NCBI RefSeq assembly: GCF_905220565.1
Contig: NC_059405.1
Coordinates: 17,004,081-17,068,080, forward strand
Length of the DNA: 64,000 nucleotides
Direction: 5' to 3'
Source of the DNA: Melitaea cinxia
Taxonomy: Eukaryota; Arthropoda; Insecta; Lepidoptera; Nymphalidae
The notes beneath the pieces are model-generated. The model ran no database searches. It was not told where the DNA came from and worked only from the letters and a program-made list of their open reading frames with translations. The position numbers and the translations under genes were made by a program. Within the stretch, counting starts at the first letter, position 1. Every line of letters begins with the position of its first letter. This document shows positions 29,301 to 39,400 of this stretch, in pieces.

Positions 29301-32300
29301 AAATCACTGAAAAAGAAAATAAATCGCTTGATATAATGTAATTTTGCGAAAAGTACTCTTTAAAATATGGTCCACAGACTTTATTCCCTAAATGAAATGC
29401 CTTGGCAATGTGCGCGACACATACTCGGTACTAGTTTGTTAAGAATCAGACTATAGTAGTTACAAATACATTCAGCGAGACAGCGCACAACGGTTCCTTC
29501 TTACATTTATTTTTTCCATTTCCTTTCCTCCTACTGCTGCCATATCTTTCGTAGCCAGCGACTTGTTTGACACTTTAGTGTTCCAAATGTTTAAGAGCCG
29601 CAATGATCACTATGAGAGCGGTCCACCACCAACGACGGTTTGCGGGTTCGATTCCCGTTCGGAATGGATATTTATATTTGTACGAATATTTCTTTACAGT
29701 TTGGTTGTCTATCCTTGTCGGTCTCCCCACCGTGCCTCGGAGAGCACTTTAGGCTGTCGGTCCCGGTTGTTATCATAAATACCTGATAGCGATCGTTACT
29801 CAAAGTAGGAAACATAATATCTGCCATACCGCTGTGGAGCAGCGTGGTAGATTAAGCTCCAGTCGAGAAAGAGGCCTATGCCCAATGGGATGTTAGAGGT
29901 TGAACGCGAAGAAAGCGGTGGTGGTACTCACGTTGACGTCATCTGTGGAGAGGAAGCCCGACAGGCTGCCGCTGCCGTAGTGGATGGCGAAATCCGTGCC
30001 GTTCTTGCGGTACGTCTTCGACTTGGTGCTGTCGTACTTGTTATGCAGCACTGCGGCAGAGAGGGGGTTATAGTTATCTAATATATAAAATTCTTTCCGA
30101 TTCGACCGATTTTAATAAAATTTTGTGGGCATATCGGGTAGGTCAGAGAATCGGCCAACATCTATTTTTCATACCCCTAAGTTATAGGGGGGGAGGGGGA
30201 TTAAGGGTGTTAATAACATATATGGCAAAACAACGTTTGCGGGGTCAGCTAGTTTTTTTATACAATTAGGGCGGTAAACAAGCGTACGACTCTCCTGATG
30301 GTAAACGGTTACCATAACGGCCCAAGTACCAAAAGCATAGCAAGGGCGTTGCGACCCTACCCCCTTCTCGCCACAGGAACACTACACTGTTAGAGAACAG
30401 CGTTATCTAGCGGTGATCTTCAGTTTACTGACACATATTTATTTCCGACCTGGGTGTCTGTCCTTGCGGCCCACCGTAACTTGGAGAACACGTTAAGATA
30501 TCGGTCCCGTTTGATATCATCGACACCTATTGGGAATATATCCGCCTTTCGCTGTGAAACCGCGTGGCAGATTAAGGTTTGACCCGTCTCCTACATATAG
30601 AAAGAGGTCTATGTCCAGCAGTGGGATGTTACAGGCTGAATAAATCAATTGTCAGGAGTGTAACACTCACGGCAGGCGATGTTGGTGTAGTGGCACTTCT
30701 TGGAGGGCACCCATAGGTTGGAGGAGCCCGTGTCGAACACCACCTTGAACGACTGCGGCGGGTTGCCGATCGAGATCGGCCCGAAGTACTGCGCCTATCG
30801 TCACATGTACTTACGTTAAAATATGGACCAACTTTTCTGTAAACACTTCTTGCGTATACAGACATTAGCCACCGCCGCGACATTTTTATCTTCTTCTTTA
30901 GAAACGTTATAAAGCTCGTGGTTATTAATATATTAAGATTGAAATCGTATGAAACAGTAACGCGACACGCTCTGAGAGTAATGTTTTACCGTGGGACGTC
31001 TCTGGCGAGAAAGAGATAGATGTATTTTTAAAAACCACGGTATTCTTAAGGAGTAAACTGCAGTCGCGTGTTGACTCACATTTTTGAAGTTATACCTCTT
31101 TTGGGGCGTTAGGAAAAAAATATGAGAGTTAATTTTTACGATGCGCGCACAAACCGACACGAAAAAAACCGACACCTTGAAGTTAGTAAGTTAGTTAACC
31201 AATGAAGTGTAACTTCTTACGTGGTACATAAGTACACATACACTTTGTTTTTATTAATTGAATATAATGTGTTTGATGTCCTTGATATTGCGATTATTTA
31301 CCGATTAGTTCTAGCTATTATACACTTTTAACCTTCCAAATGTGGGTACAAGTCAACTACCGATATGTTTAGTTCTGTTATCGGACACACAATTTCTGTT
31401 GAAGAAAAACTTTACGCACGCTTGACTTGGGGAGTACGCTGGTGTATGCGTGACGAGGGCGCTACGAAAAGTGTGATCGGGCGAGGCGAACGGGAATTGA
31501 AAAGAAAGATATAAGTTAAATGGAGCTAAAGAAGCTTCACTTCAGTCGTGTGGTCTAAAGCACACTTCTTTTTTCGAGTTTTCAGACGATTTTGTGTTTC
31601 CTTACCGGACACACGTTTGAAAAAAATACATAACTATTAAGCAGTGTAAGCTACATTTACTTTGACTTAGACCTAACAAAGTAGGTATCAAGTTAGTTTT
31701 TAACATACGTTACAATTGTAGTGAGGCCAATTCTGTACGATTGTTACGGTACGTGCTTATGGCTAAAACCTGGCTGTGTATCACGGAGACTCGTGAAAGC
31801 AGAGACCAGCCATTACCATTAATAACGCGTATAAAACCGCGCGAGGTGTTAAGTATAACAATACAATACATAATAATATTAGTGATAATATTTCAAACGA
31901 ATAATGATTAAATATAGCCGATTAGCGTCCAAACAATTTTATTCGAATTAATCAGGTTTCATAAGGGACGGCGTTTCCAGCAATTATTATTAATAATTGT
32001 GTTTGCTCGCAAACGAAAAAAACCGACTTCAATTACATACATAAGTATACAACGTAAGTTGACGAAAATAAAAATAGGTAAAAAAACTTTTTAAGTTAAA
32101 CGGTTTTATGTTAAACATACATTGCAATGTTTAAGATAAATGTACTAAAAACCAAAAAATAATAAAATAGATACAGTCGTGGGAATTATAAACATATGCA
32201 TAGACTAGACTAAAATAAAACCGTGGGGCACGTCAATTGTCTACAATCGTTGATTAAAATGTTTGTTTTGTAATGTTACACTATAATTAGGCAGTTGTTC

Positions 32301-35300
32301 AACCGACAACGATGGACGTGTGATAAGTAGGGCTAGAATGTGGAAACAAGCTAGCAAGCTCGATTATAAGCGAGTTTTAGGGTTTCATAGTGGTGAGCGA
32401 GTAGTACTTTTATCATATGTTTTGTCGATTAAAGACAAACTACGAGCAGTGAAACGATTCCTCGCCAGCCAGCAGTGTGAATGTCCAACGATAAACTAGT
32501 TGAAACATCTCTTTTATTTACATGGAGTGTATAACTATTGGAATTTCCATGAGCAAGAAAATAGTAAGTAATTTCCTCACCGTCTGCGGGCCAACTGCCT
32601 ATTTTAACGACGAATTAAACGATTCTTCTATCGCACATTAAGTCGATAATTTGTAGACAATTGACGTGCCCCACGGTTTTATTTTAGTCTAGTCTATGCA
32701 TATATTTATAATTCCCACGACTGTATCTATTTTATTATTTTTTGGTTTTTAGTACATTTATCTTAAACATTGCAATGTATGTTTAACATAAAACCGTTTA
32801 ACTTAAAAAGTTTTTTTACCTATTTTTATTTTCTAGTTTTTAGTTTTTATTTCGCATTCTGTTTAATTCATTTAGTGCTTCATTATTGCAAGGCCCATCT
32901 TAAATATTGAGGTTGTATAGTGCACTGTATTCTTCTTGTCAAGCCCTTTTATTTGATACCCATATTGGTGGGATTGATAAAAAATTGTTATCAGACATTT
33001 GGTAGCGGCGGCCAGCTTAGATTTCAATTTTGCATAGTAAATTGTATTCTACTTGTTGAGACCTTTCATTTGATACCCATGTTGATGGGATTGATAAAAC
33101 CTAAGTTATCCGCCATTTTGTAGAGGCCGCCATCTTGGATTTTAATTTTATATAGTACATTGATTATACTGGTTGAGCACTTTCATTTGATACCCATATT
33201 GATGGGATCGATAAAACCTACGTTATCCGCCATTTTGTAGCGGCCGCCATCTTGTATTTCAATTTTTTATAGTATATTGTATTCTGCTTGTTGAGCCCTT
33301 TCATTTGATACCCATATTGATGGGATTAATAAAACATAAATTATCCGCCATTTTGTAGCGGCGGCCATCTTGAATTTATAATGATAATGAATAAACATAA
33401 TTGTATTGTCACCAAAATCCAAAGTGTATACAAAATTTCAGATTAATCGGTTGACAGGAAGAGGGTGAAATTTGAATTACTAAATTTGACCCAAGAATAA
33501 AAAATAAAACAAACGGGGTGAGCTAAATAAAACCGTTTAATAAAAATTAACAAACGCACTAGTCGTAACTACGATTTACGAAGGTTTCCCTCGATTTCTC
33601 TGTGATTCCATTATCAGATCCTGGTTTCCTTATCATGATACCACCCTTGGGATATCTCCTTTCCAACAAAAAAAAGAATTATCAAAATCGGTTCATAAAC
33701 GACGAAGTGATCTCCAAACATACATAAAATATATATAAATATAGCCATATGTATGTATGTGTAACTTCCTTTTTTGAAGTCGATTAAAAAAAAGTTAATA
33801 TCTAAAAAATAGTCAAGTAAATACGCGATATCAAAGATTACTCAAAAAGTCATCAATCTCAATAAAATTTAAATGGGACCACAAGAAAAACATCATGCTC
33901 TCAATTAAAAATCAATAAAATCTTAATTATTTTCATTAATAATTAATGATTTTATTTTATCGAAAAGTGACGCTTGCCATGTGGTCCTCTTTAAAATTGA
34001 ACGAGATCTAACGAGTCCTCCTAGCGTTATCCACAATACATACATACATATAATCACGCCTCTTTCTTGCAGGGGTAGGCGGAGACCACTTCTTTCCACT
34101 TGCTACGATCCTTACATACTTCTTTCGCTTCGTCCACTTTCATTATTCCCTTCATACATGCTCTTCGGTCTAGGGTACTCTTGACCTGGCCTTTTTTCAA
34201 GACGTCCCTTATTTGGTCTTGGAACGTCCGCCTAGGTCTAGTCCTTCTACCCCTTCCATTCACACTCGCCCTATACACTTTTTTCGTCAATCGTTCTTCA
34301 CTCATTCTCTCGACATGACCAAACCATCTGAGCATACCTTTCACATTTTTTTTCACTACATCTTCTTTCAGACCACAACGTTTCCTTATCTCACTATTTC
34401 TTATTCTGTCACTCAGTTTAATTCCTATCCGTAATAATGTGTATTTAATTATTTTTTCAACTACCTTCGATTTATTTACTTGTCGATGTAATTTGAAGTC
34501 GGTTTTTTTTCTTCTTTACACCGCAGTGCATGTGCACGATAAACCACACAAACAAACTCTTAACTTCAGTTTTATTATGTGTAACCAGATAAGGCAAGTG
34601 TGTAAACATTGCTATGTCTAATCATGCTGTGAGAAGATGAGTAGCATTCGTCAAATTGTAAGCTAAGAGTGTGCGCCAAGCCGCAGTGGAGCAACACGAT
34701 GGATTAAGCTCCAATCCTTCTCGTACACGGAGAAGGAATAATAGGCGTGACTGAAGTATAACTTCTGTAGCTCCACCTATATTTATGTATATATGAGAGA
34801 AAGAGAGAAAGAAAATGTGCGCTCGCACCTCTCTCTCTAGCCCCTACAGTAATATACAATACGTAACTCTCTTTTTCTATCTTCACTAATTTATATCTCC
34901 CTCTCAACTTCCGTTTGCCTCGCCTGATCACACTTTTCGTAACGCTCTCGTCATGCATTGACCGGCTTACTCCGCAAGTCAAGTAAAGAAGTTTTACTTC
35001 AAAGAGCGATTCCAATTAGGTATGTAACGGTAACATAAGAGGAAATAAGCGAAGGGCTTTAAAATGTCATTTATAAGATATTTTTAATAATACAACTAAA
35101 AATGAAAACAATAATTAATACTAATACTATACCCGTGCGAATAATTCGCACTAAATGTGTACATATATTGTATAATAATTATCACTTTACAAAATTACAA
35201 AAAAGTATTTAAACATGAGTTGATTTGAACTTGAACAAAAAATGATATATAATTTATTTATTTTTTCTAAAAAGGGAGGCGAGCATCGTTACCTAGCGTT

Positions 35301-36736
35301 ATTCATATAATATATGATGAAGATATAAATACAAAGTGTGGTCACGGTGTCGACACACAACTTATATAACATGTAATATTCAAGGGTCATTAACATGATC
35401 ATTAATAATGTTTTTATTGCAAATGATTAGGTTAAAAGTCAAAGAGCAACAAACAAACTTACAAGGGACATAAATTTAATGTCAGCCGTGTAATTATTAT
35501 TAAAGTTACCTCACATGGGCTTTTTAAAAATAGTATTTTAAAAATTTTCCAAGTTAAAAAAAAAGGTTTTTTTGAATTCAATCTTCTTAACGCACGCTTG
35601 ACTTGGGAAATAAGCTGGTGAATGCGTGACGAGAGCGTTACGAAAAGTGTGATCGGGTAAGGCGAACGGTAATTGAGAGGGATATATAGGCTAGTGAAGA
35701 TAGAAAGAGAGAGTTCGTTTCGTAAGTTTCACTTCAGTTGTGCAGTTTAAAGCAGGTTTTTAACAATGTAAGCTGTTGAAATATTTCCCTTTAAGAACAG
35801 AATGGAAAAGAAGAGTATGAATATACAAACACTATCAAGTTACTATTAGTCACAATGTAAACTTTTATAGCCTATGTTGCTTCAGGATAGTGTAAATGCT
35901 AATCTTAAGAAAAATATTAAAATCATATCAGTAATGAAATCCCTACACAAAGAATTTCTCCATAATTGCTAATAAATAACATTACTTTAAAAAAAAATCA
36001 ATATTTTTTTATGACTTTTGAAAGGCCAAATATCTTTTAGAATACCTTTAAAGAAAATATTTTAAGGTTGACATAAATATTTACTAACTATGAAATATGC
36101 AATGTTTTGTTACAACACAAACATTCTTGAAAATCAAGGCGCTGACACACGCTGATAAACTGATAGTGCGGGGTTATCTCGTATGCCTTGTGTTATATGC
36201 TCTTTGTTTAACTCAGACTCACTAGGAGATATTTTATGAAAGTGACACCCAGAGCCTCAACCTTTCAATCTATCTTTCTAAATTATTTGTCTCCATTTGA
36301 ATCAAGAGCTTCCAAGAAGGAAATGTCATTAATTAAAATTAACAATATCATTGCACTATAATAACATAATGTAACATAAATAATAACATAATGCCTATCA
36401 TCATTCTTTAAATAGTTTATTTCAAAAAATCTTCAAAATAAAAATAAAACAAAATACGTACATCAAGGTAGTTTGAAAGTGGCTCGGGAGCAGGCCCCGA
36501 AGCGGCATACTTGATGCGGGTCACTTGCAGCTCTGTGTTCACCTCATGGAAGTGTTTGCGAACTGTCTTCATCCGATACAGAGGTATTCTATACAAGGAA
36601 AATATTTTTAATGGTGGAACAATTATAATACAAATAAACAACAAAAAAATACATAATTAATTAAAAGAAATTACCTTGAAAGCTCGGCCGCGCATGTTGT
36701 GGCTATCGCCAGAAACAAAAGTAATATTTTTCTCAT
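23347..36736 (-). CDS. CTSD: Cathepsin D-type lysosomal aspartic protease (9 exons)
   Basis: Minus-strand exons 36736-36675, 36588-36462, 30794-30671, 30050-29932, 27456-27347, 26434-26345, 25780-25624, 25189-24983, 23508-23347; 1,158 nt, 385 residues, typical of insect cathepsin D. Phases are 2, 0, 1, 0, 2, 2, 0, 0 with GT-AG junctions. Residues 1-17 or so are a signal peptide (MRKILLLFLAIATTCAA). The propeptide (IPLYRMKTVRKHFHEV) runs to about 60. Catalytic Asp84 lies in DTGSSNLWVPS, flap Tyr129 in HYGSG and catalytic Asp270 in DTGTSLI. N121-G-T is a glycosylation site. The C-terminal proline loop DIPPPNGPLWILGD is the cathepsin D form. All active-site residues are intact, so the zymogen should be functional and processed in lysosomes or secreted. 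Exons are GC-rich, introns AT-rich and full of transposons. Intron 2 is 5.7 kb. Confidence 0.95.
23572..24147 (+). mobile_element. SINE-A split by a LINE RNase H fragment
   Basis: 23572-23662 is a SINE-A head (GGTGTAGTGGTGCGTGTG, GATTCGATTTTCGC, TTGTACAAATATT). 23926-24147 continues with CTGGTTGTTTTCCTTGTGGG, CCCCACCGTGCCTCGGAAAG and CCTTCTCCTACGCGGAGAAA. The 260 bases between belong to another element. Cathepsin D intron 8. Confidence 0.65.
23665..23860 (-). pseudogene. LINE RNase H fragment nested in a SINE-A
   Basis: The minus-strand frame reads GHNNTRGNDRADELARRGSS followed by IGVEPIIPLP. This resembles the end of the RNase H domain of I/R1-type LINEs (usually H-S-G-x-x-G-N-x-x-A-D-x-L-A). 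Only this piece is present, with no catalytic core. Confidence 0.55.
24783..24870 (+). repeat. Repeat C fragment
   Basis: GTGTTCCTGCGGTCACGAAG, CCAGAGTGTCTGG and TTGGTGTTGCAGATGGC resemble the middle of repeat C. Weak match; ends are not definable. Cathepsin D intron 8. Confidence 0.35.
25831..26260 (-). mobile_element. 5'-truncated RTE-type LINE with an 18-bp target-site duplication
   Basis: The minus-strand frame begins MYGSECWATKVTDERRVHAA and includes EMRMLRWMCGVTRRDRIRNE. This is the conserved C-terminal tail of insect RTE-like reverse transcriptase polyproteins. The 3' tail is GAAGATGAAGATGATG. The identical 18-mer AACCCAAAAACATAGACT flanks it at 25813-25830 and 26261-26278, defining the insertion exactly. 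Sits in cathepsin D intron 6, 50 bases from exon 7, with the same orientation as the gene. Confidence 0.88.
26990..27250 (+). repeat. SINE-A fragments
   Basis: 27075-27105 has the tail block ATACCACCAACCCGCATTGG. 27220-27243 has a B-box-like GGTTCGATCCCCGC. The two pieces are out of normal order, so this is broken SINE material. Cathepsin D intron 5, about 100 bases from exon 5. Confidence 0.4.
27540..28780. mobile_element. hAT-like element, 1.24 kb, with 8-bp target-site duplication
   Basis: Left end TAGGGAAGTGA; reverse complement of the right end TAGGGATGTGA. Flanking 8-mers are CTGCACTG (27532-27539) and CTGTACTG (28781-28788), one mismatch. The interior is very AT-rich with repeated ATCGATTTTT blocks and no recognisable transposase. 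An internal 19-base inverted pair (TGGGCCAAAATGTAATGAG at 27774 and its complement near 28460) suggests a second nested element. Cathepsin D intron 4, about 85 bases from exon 5. Confidence 0.72.
29605..29905 (+). mobile_element. SINE-A copy
   Basis: B box GGGTTCGATTCCCG, then TTGTACGAATATT, CTCCCCACCGTGCCTCGGAG, GTCGGTCCCGGTTGTTATCA, GGTAGATTAAGCTCCAGTC and GAGGCCTATGCCCAATGGGA. It ends about 27 bases from cathepsin D exon 4 (29932). Confidence 0.72.
30077..30252 (+). mobile_element. Helitron-like nonautonomous element, 176 bp
   Basis: Begins TCTAATATATAAAATTCT and ends GGGTCAGCTAG, i.e. 5' TC and 3' CTAG, inserted between A and T with no target duplication. A second copy with the same ends and shared interior (AATCGGCCAACATCTATTTTT, shortened to AATCGGCCAACATCTA here; CATACCCCTAA) is at 62538-62786. 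Cathepsin D intron 3, 27 bases from exon 4. Confidence 0.65.
30253..30425 (-). repeat. Repeat C-related fragment, reverse orientation
   Basis: Reading the minus strand: AGTGTTCCTGTGGCGAGAAG, then a GGGTAGGG CGCAACGCCC block, then GGTAACCGTTTACCATCAGG and GAGTCGTACGCTTGTTTACC. It resembles repeat C but is more diverged and directly follows the Helitron-like element. Confidence 0.45.
30426..30642 (+). mobile_element. SINE-A, 5'-truncated
   Basis: Starts within the middle region (GACCTGGGTGTCTGTCCTTG), has ATCGGTCCCGTTTGATATCA, CGTCTCCTACATATAGAAAG and AGGTCTATGTCCAGCAGTGG, and ends TGTTACAGGCTGAA 29 bases from cathepsin D exon 3. Confidence 0.65.
31418..31570 (+). repeat. Dispersed repeat D, copy 1
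   Basis: ACGCACGCTTGACTTGGGGA, ATGCGTGACGAGGGCG, CTACGAAAAGTGTGATCGGG, GAACGG and CACTTCAGTCGTGTGGT. Copies in the same intron at 35587-35765 (same strand) and 34745-34995 (opposite strand). Unassigned. Confidence 0.6.
32064..32834. repeat. Foldback structure: two inverted arms of about 182 bases
   Basis: 32064-32245 and 32652-32834 are nearly perfect reverse complements by eye (for example CACGTCAATTGTCTACA at the inner end of the left arm and TGTAGACAATTGACGTG opening the right arm). They are separated by 406 bases without a gene. Transcribed as part of cathepsin D intron 2, it would form a long hairpin. It may be a foldback transposon or an inverted duplication. Confidence 0.85.
32915..33375. 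repeat. Tandem array of four 115-119-bp units
   Basis: The marker TTTGATACCCATATTG recurs at about 32949, 33067, 33182 and 33301. Each is followed by GATGGGAT, TAAAAC, then CCGCCATTTTGTAGCGGC and GCCATCTTG. A diverged relative lies at 26620-26700 on the other strand (TGGGTATCAAATGAAAGGG). The array starts 80 bases after the foldback. Confidence 0.8.
33560..34020. repeat. Dispersed repeat E, long copy
   Basis: Shares the GATCCTGGTTTCCTTATCAT, GGGATATCTCCTTTCCAAC and ATCAAAGATTACTCAAAAAG blocks with 275-590, in altered order. Ends near an AATTAATGATTTTATTTT palindromic stretch. Cathepsin D intron 2. Confidence 0.5.
34035..34370 (-). pseudogene. RTE-type LINE C-terminal fragment
   Basis: A 100-residue minus-strand frame (34356-34054) reads MLRWFGHVERMSEERLTKKV, later RTRPRRTFQDQIRDVLKKGQ and ACMKGIMKVDEAKEVCKDRS, ending with a stop. 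This is the typical C-terminus of RTE-like reverse transcriptases; only the tail is present. It is a different subfamily from the 25831 copy. Confidence 0.75.
34672..34750 (+). repeat. SINE-A tail fragment
   Basis: AGCCGCAGTGGAGCAACACG, GGATTAAGCTCCAATCCTTC and TACACGGAGAAGGAAT match the 3' third of SINE-A. Confidence 0.55.
34745..34995 (-). repeat. Dispersed repeat D, copy 2 (reverse)
   Basis: Minus-strand blocks CTTGACTTGCGGAGTAAGCC, ATGCATGACGAGAGCGTTAC and GAAAAGTGTGATCAGGCGAG, then a GAGAG-rich stretch and CTTCAGTCACGCC. The GA-rich middle is expanded relative to copy 1. Confidence 0.55.
35587..35765 (+). repeat. Dispersed repeat D, copy 3
   Basis: ACGCACGCTTGACTTGGGAA, AATGCGTGACGAGAGCGTTA, CGAAAAGTGTGATCGGGTAA, GGTAATTGAGAG and CACTTCAGTTGTGCAG, collinear with copy 1. 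Confidence 0.6.
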
Positions 36737-37680
36737 TATTACTGCTAGTCTTCGTGACTTGGCCTCTGTAAATACGAAAAAAAAAAAAAAAATTATATAA
36801 CGTTATTGTAGATTTCTCTTTTTTTCTATACTATTCACATTCTATTTTTTATGCATTACTTGTATTTATTTTCTTATAGACCGCAACCTACATGCGAAGT
36901 AATACGTGTCGCAGTTATTCTTTGGCTTGAACGATTAATCAAATTACCGGCAAAAACACAACTTATATACACAGACGTCAATAAAATTCTTATAGAACTG
37001 TCACATTTAAAATTGCTTTGCTAACACATCAGTGACGCATCAGTGTGTCTCAGTTGTTTTTATTTTCTCGCTCTCTATTGATCCATTCGCTCGTTTAAAT
37101 ATGTGCCGATTAAGACCAATGACAATACAGCCTAGATTCATTTATAAATATTAAATTAAAAACAAATACTACACTCAATACCTAGGCTTTGAATAAGTTA
37201 TTATTTTATAATACATAATATCAGTACAAAACTACAAATTATTCAGAATAATGTAATAAATAGCAACCCACTCGATCAAAAATAATTAACTGCTTTTGTT
37301 CTCAATCTTCTTTTATCGGTCACTCAGGTGTATAAAATCTCATTTATAAATTTACATATTGAATATATCTTTGTAATTTGTCTATCTTTTACATTTCATT
37401 TTGTTGATTTGTCCTAAGACTTTTAAATGTTTTACGTAGTTAAGTATCTTAGGCTAGTTCTCAAAAAAGTAGCAGTGTGAATAAATTATTCATTTTTTTT
37501 TAAATATGCAATCTTGCGTATTTCTCTATGACAATCCGTTCGTATATAAATTATACAGATTGTTGAGAATAAGCTGAAAAATTAAAGAATATGAAACATA
37601 CTTTTAGAAACTTAACGATTGGTAGAACCGTATGTGACATATAACCATGCAGATGCTTTGTCATGTCTCGAATTTGCGCT

Positions 37681-37938
37681 CATGGGCGTTTCCGGAATTT
37701 TGTAAAAATGGGGCAAAAAATGGCAAAAAACAAATAAATGAAAAATTCGATAAGCAGTAAAAAATTAAATTGTTTTTATTTACTGCATTTTTTATTTATT
37801 CTGACTATCTAAACTGCTACAATAATACTTTGCGTGAGTTTTGGCATAATCTACTTAAAAATTCCTTATTGAAAATCTATAATCAATTATTAATTTTGAG
37901 TTATGGTGGGGCAAATGGCCTCCTTGGATACGCCCATG
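37681..37938. mobile_element. hAT-like MITE, 258 bp
   Basis: Left end CATGGGCGTTTCC; reverse complement of the right end CATGGGCGTATCC. Flanking 8-mers TTTGCGCT and CTTGTGCT differ at two positions, consistent with an old 8-bp target duplication. No transposase. Confidence 0.58.
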
Positions 37939-38224
37939 CTTGTGCTAACATCGACACAATTAGTTTTTGTTCATTAACTTCGAAAAATTGATATAGACTT
38001 GTATGTATTAATTTTATATGAAGTCGTATTATTTGCTTCTTCCAAAATGCGAATTTGCTGGAATATATTATCCATTCTAATAGTATAAGGAGGGGAAGAT
38101 ATGGTTTTTTTGTTTGTAATGTACAATCCCAAAAGTAATAGAGCCGATTTTAAAAATCCTATCACCAGGAAATTGTTATTTATGTAATACTCGCGAGCGA
38201 AAAGGTATTATTTAGTAATTTCCT

Positions 38225-38430
38225 TACTAACCCGTTGGCGCAGTTTATAGTGACCCTGCTTTCTGTTGCGCGGGTTGCGGGTTCGATTCCCGCCTTAGTC
38301 TAGGTGCAATGTTAGTATTTATGTATATATTTTTTCTATGTATATCTATAAAAAATATATTTAGCTATAACAGTCGGCTGTTATCTATAACAAGCATTAA
38401 GTTGCTTACCTTTGGAACAGACGAATGTCT
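38225..38430 (+). mobile_element. SINE-B, best copy
   Basis: Head CCCGTTGGCGCAGTTTATAG, GTGACCCTGCTTTCTG and a perfect B-box core GGGTTCGATTCCC. Then TTAGTCTAGGTGCAATG, CAGTCGGCTGTTATC, AAGCATTAAGTTGCTTACC and AGACGAATGTCTGTGTAA. It is tRNA-related in the head but does not fold into a full tRNA, so this is a SINE rather than a tRNA gene. Confidence 0.68.
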
Positions 38431-39119
38431 GTGTAACAAACAAAAAAATATATATATGTATATATTCCGGGAGAACCACATAATCATTTGTTTCACAATC
38501 TATCAACTGCAAGTCTGACTTTGATTGTTTAACAACACATTTATTTAGAGGGTAAAAAATTAGCACGGTTTTCGATTGTAGTCCGCATTTTCCCGTATTC
38601 CGTTACATGCGCTTCAACCACGAGCTCTGTGAAATGTATGAAGAGCGTAATGAGCCTAAGGGCAAGTAAAAGGAATCGACGCCAGGTTCCCAATATTCTT
38701 ATTGTTATTCAGAGAAGTTTCAAAACCCTGGGAAAAGTACCACACTAACTTAAAGGTAGCAGAAGTTTTAAGTTGTTTTGACTTCACGAATTTGTGGTTT
38801 TAAACCGAAATCAGTATAATAAAATAAAATCAAAAACTAGATTGATTAAATAAAATACTTTAGGGAAATTAAAACAACACATTTAGAATATAATTATTTT
38901 ATAAATAAAATAACAACATTAACCAGTTTGGCCGCTCCACAGGACTGTCGCTGTACATTATGTATTTACATTCAAGGAAACAGTTTCCTCAGACGAACAG
39001 CAGCTTAGCCTTCACGACGTGATCAAATATATATATGTCTAAATTAGTTATATTACAAGTTACATACTCAGTGCACTCCACGTATCCGAAATATAGAAGG
39101 CACAACATTTTATATGTTA

Positions 39120-39400
39120 TTTTTAACCGACTTCAAAGAAGGAGGAAGTTCTCAATTCGACTTTATTTTATTCGGTATGTTACTTCATAACTTTTTACTG
39201 GGTGGACCGATTTCGATGATTCCTTCACGTGGCCCACTTAAGTTTAAGATCTGACGAGCATTTTTTAAATGATCTCTTATAATATATATAATATATAGAT
39301 AAGACGAGAAAAATATCAAGTAATTATGCAATTATTCTCTATCTGTCTATCAACGTTTTATTATTTGTCGATTTATTGAAGTCGTTTTTTTTTTCGTTTG
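39120..39400 (+). repeat. Dispersed repeat E copy
   Basis: Begins AACCGACTTCAAAGAAGGAG, has TAACTTTTTACTGGGTGGAC and CGATTTCGATGATTCCTTC, and ends TGAAGTCGTTTTTTTTTTCG, close to the complement of its start. That gives it weak terminal inverted repeats. Confidence 0.5.

Noticed and set aside
38228..38300. tRNA gene at a perfect B box
   Set aside because: The B box is present, but the surrounding sequence does not give acceptor and anticodon stems, and the same head recurs at 5061 with a shared non-tRNA tail: it is a SINE.
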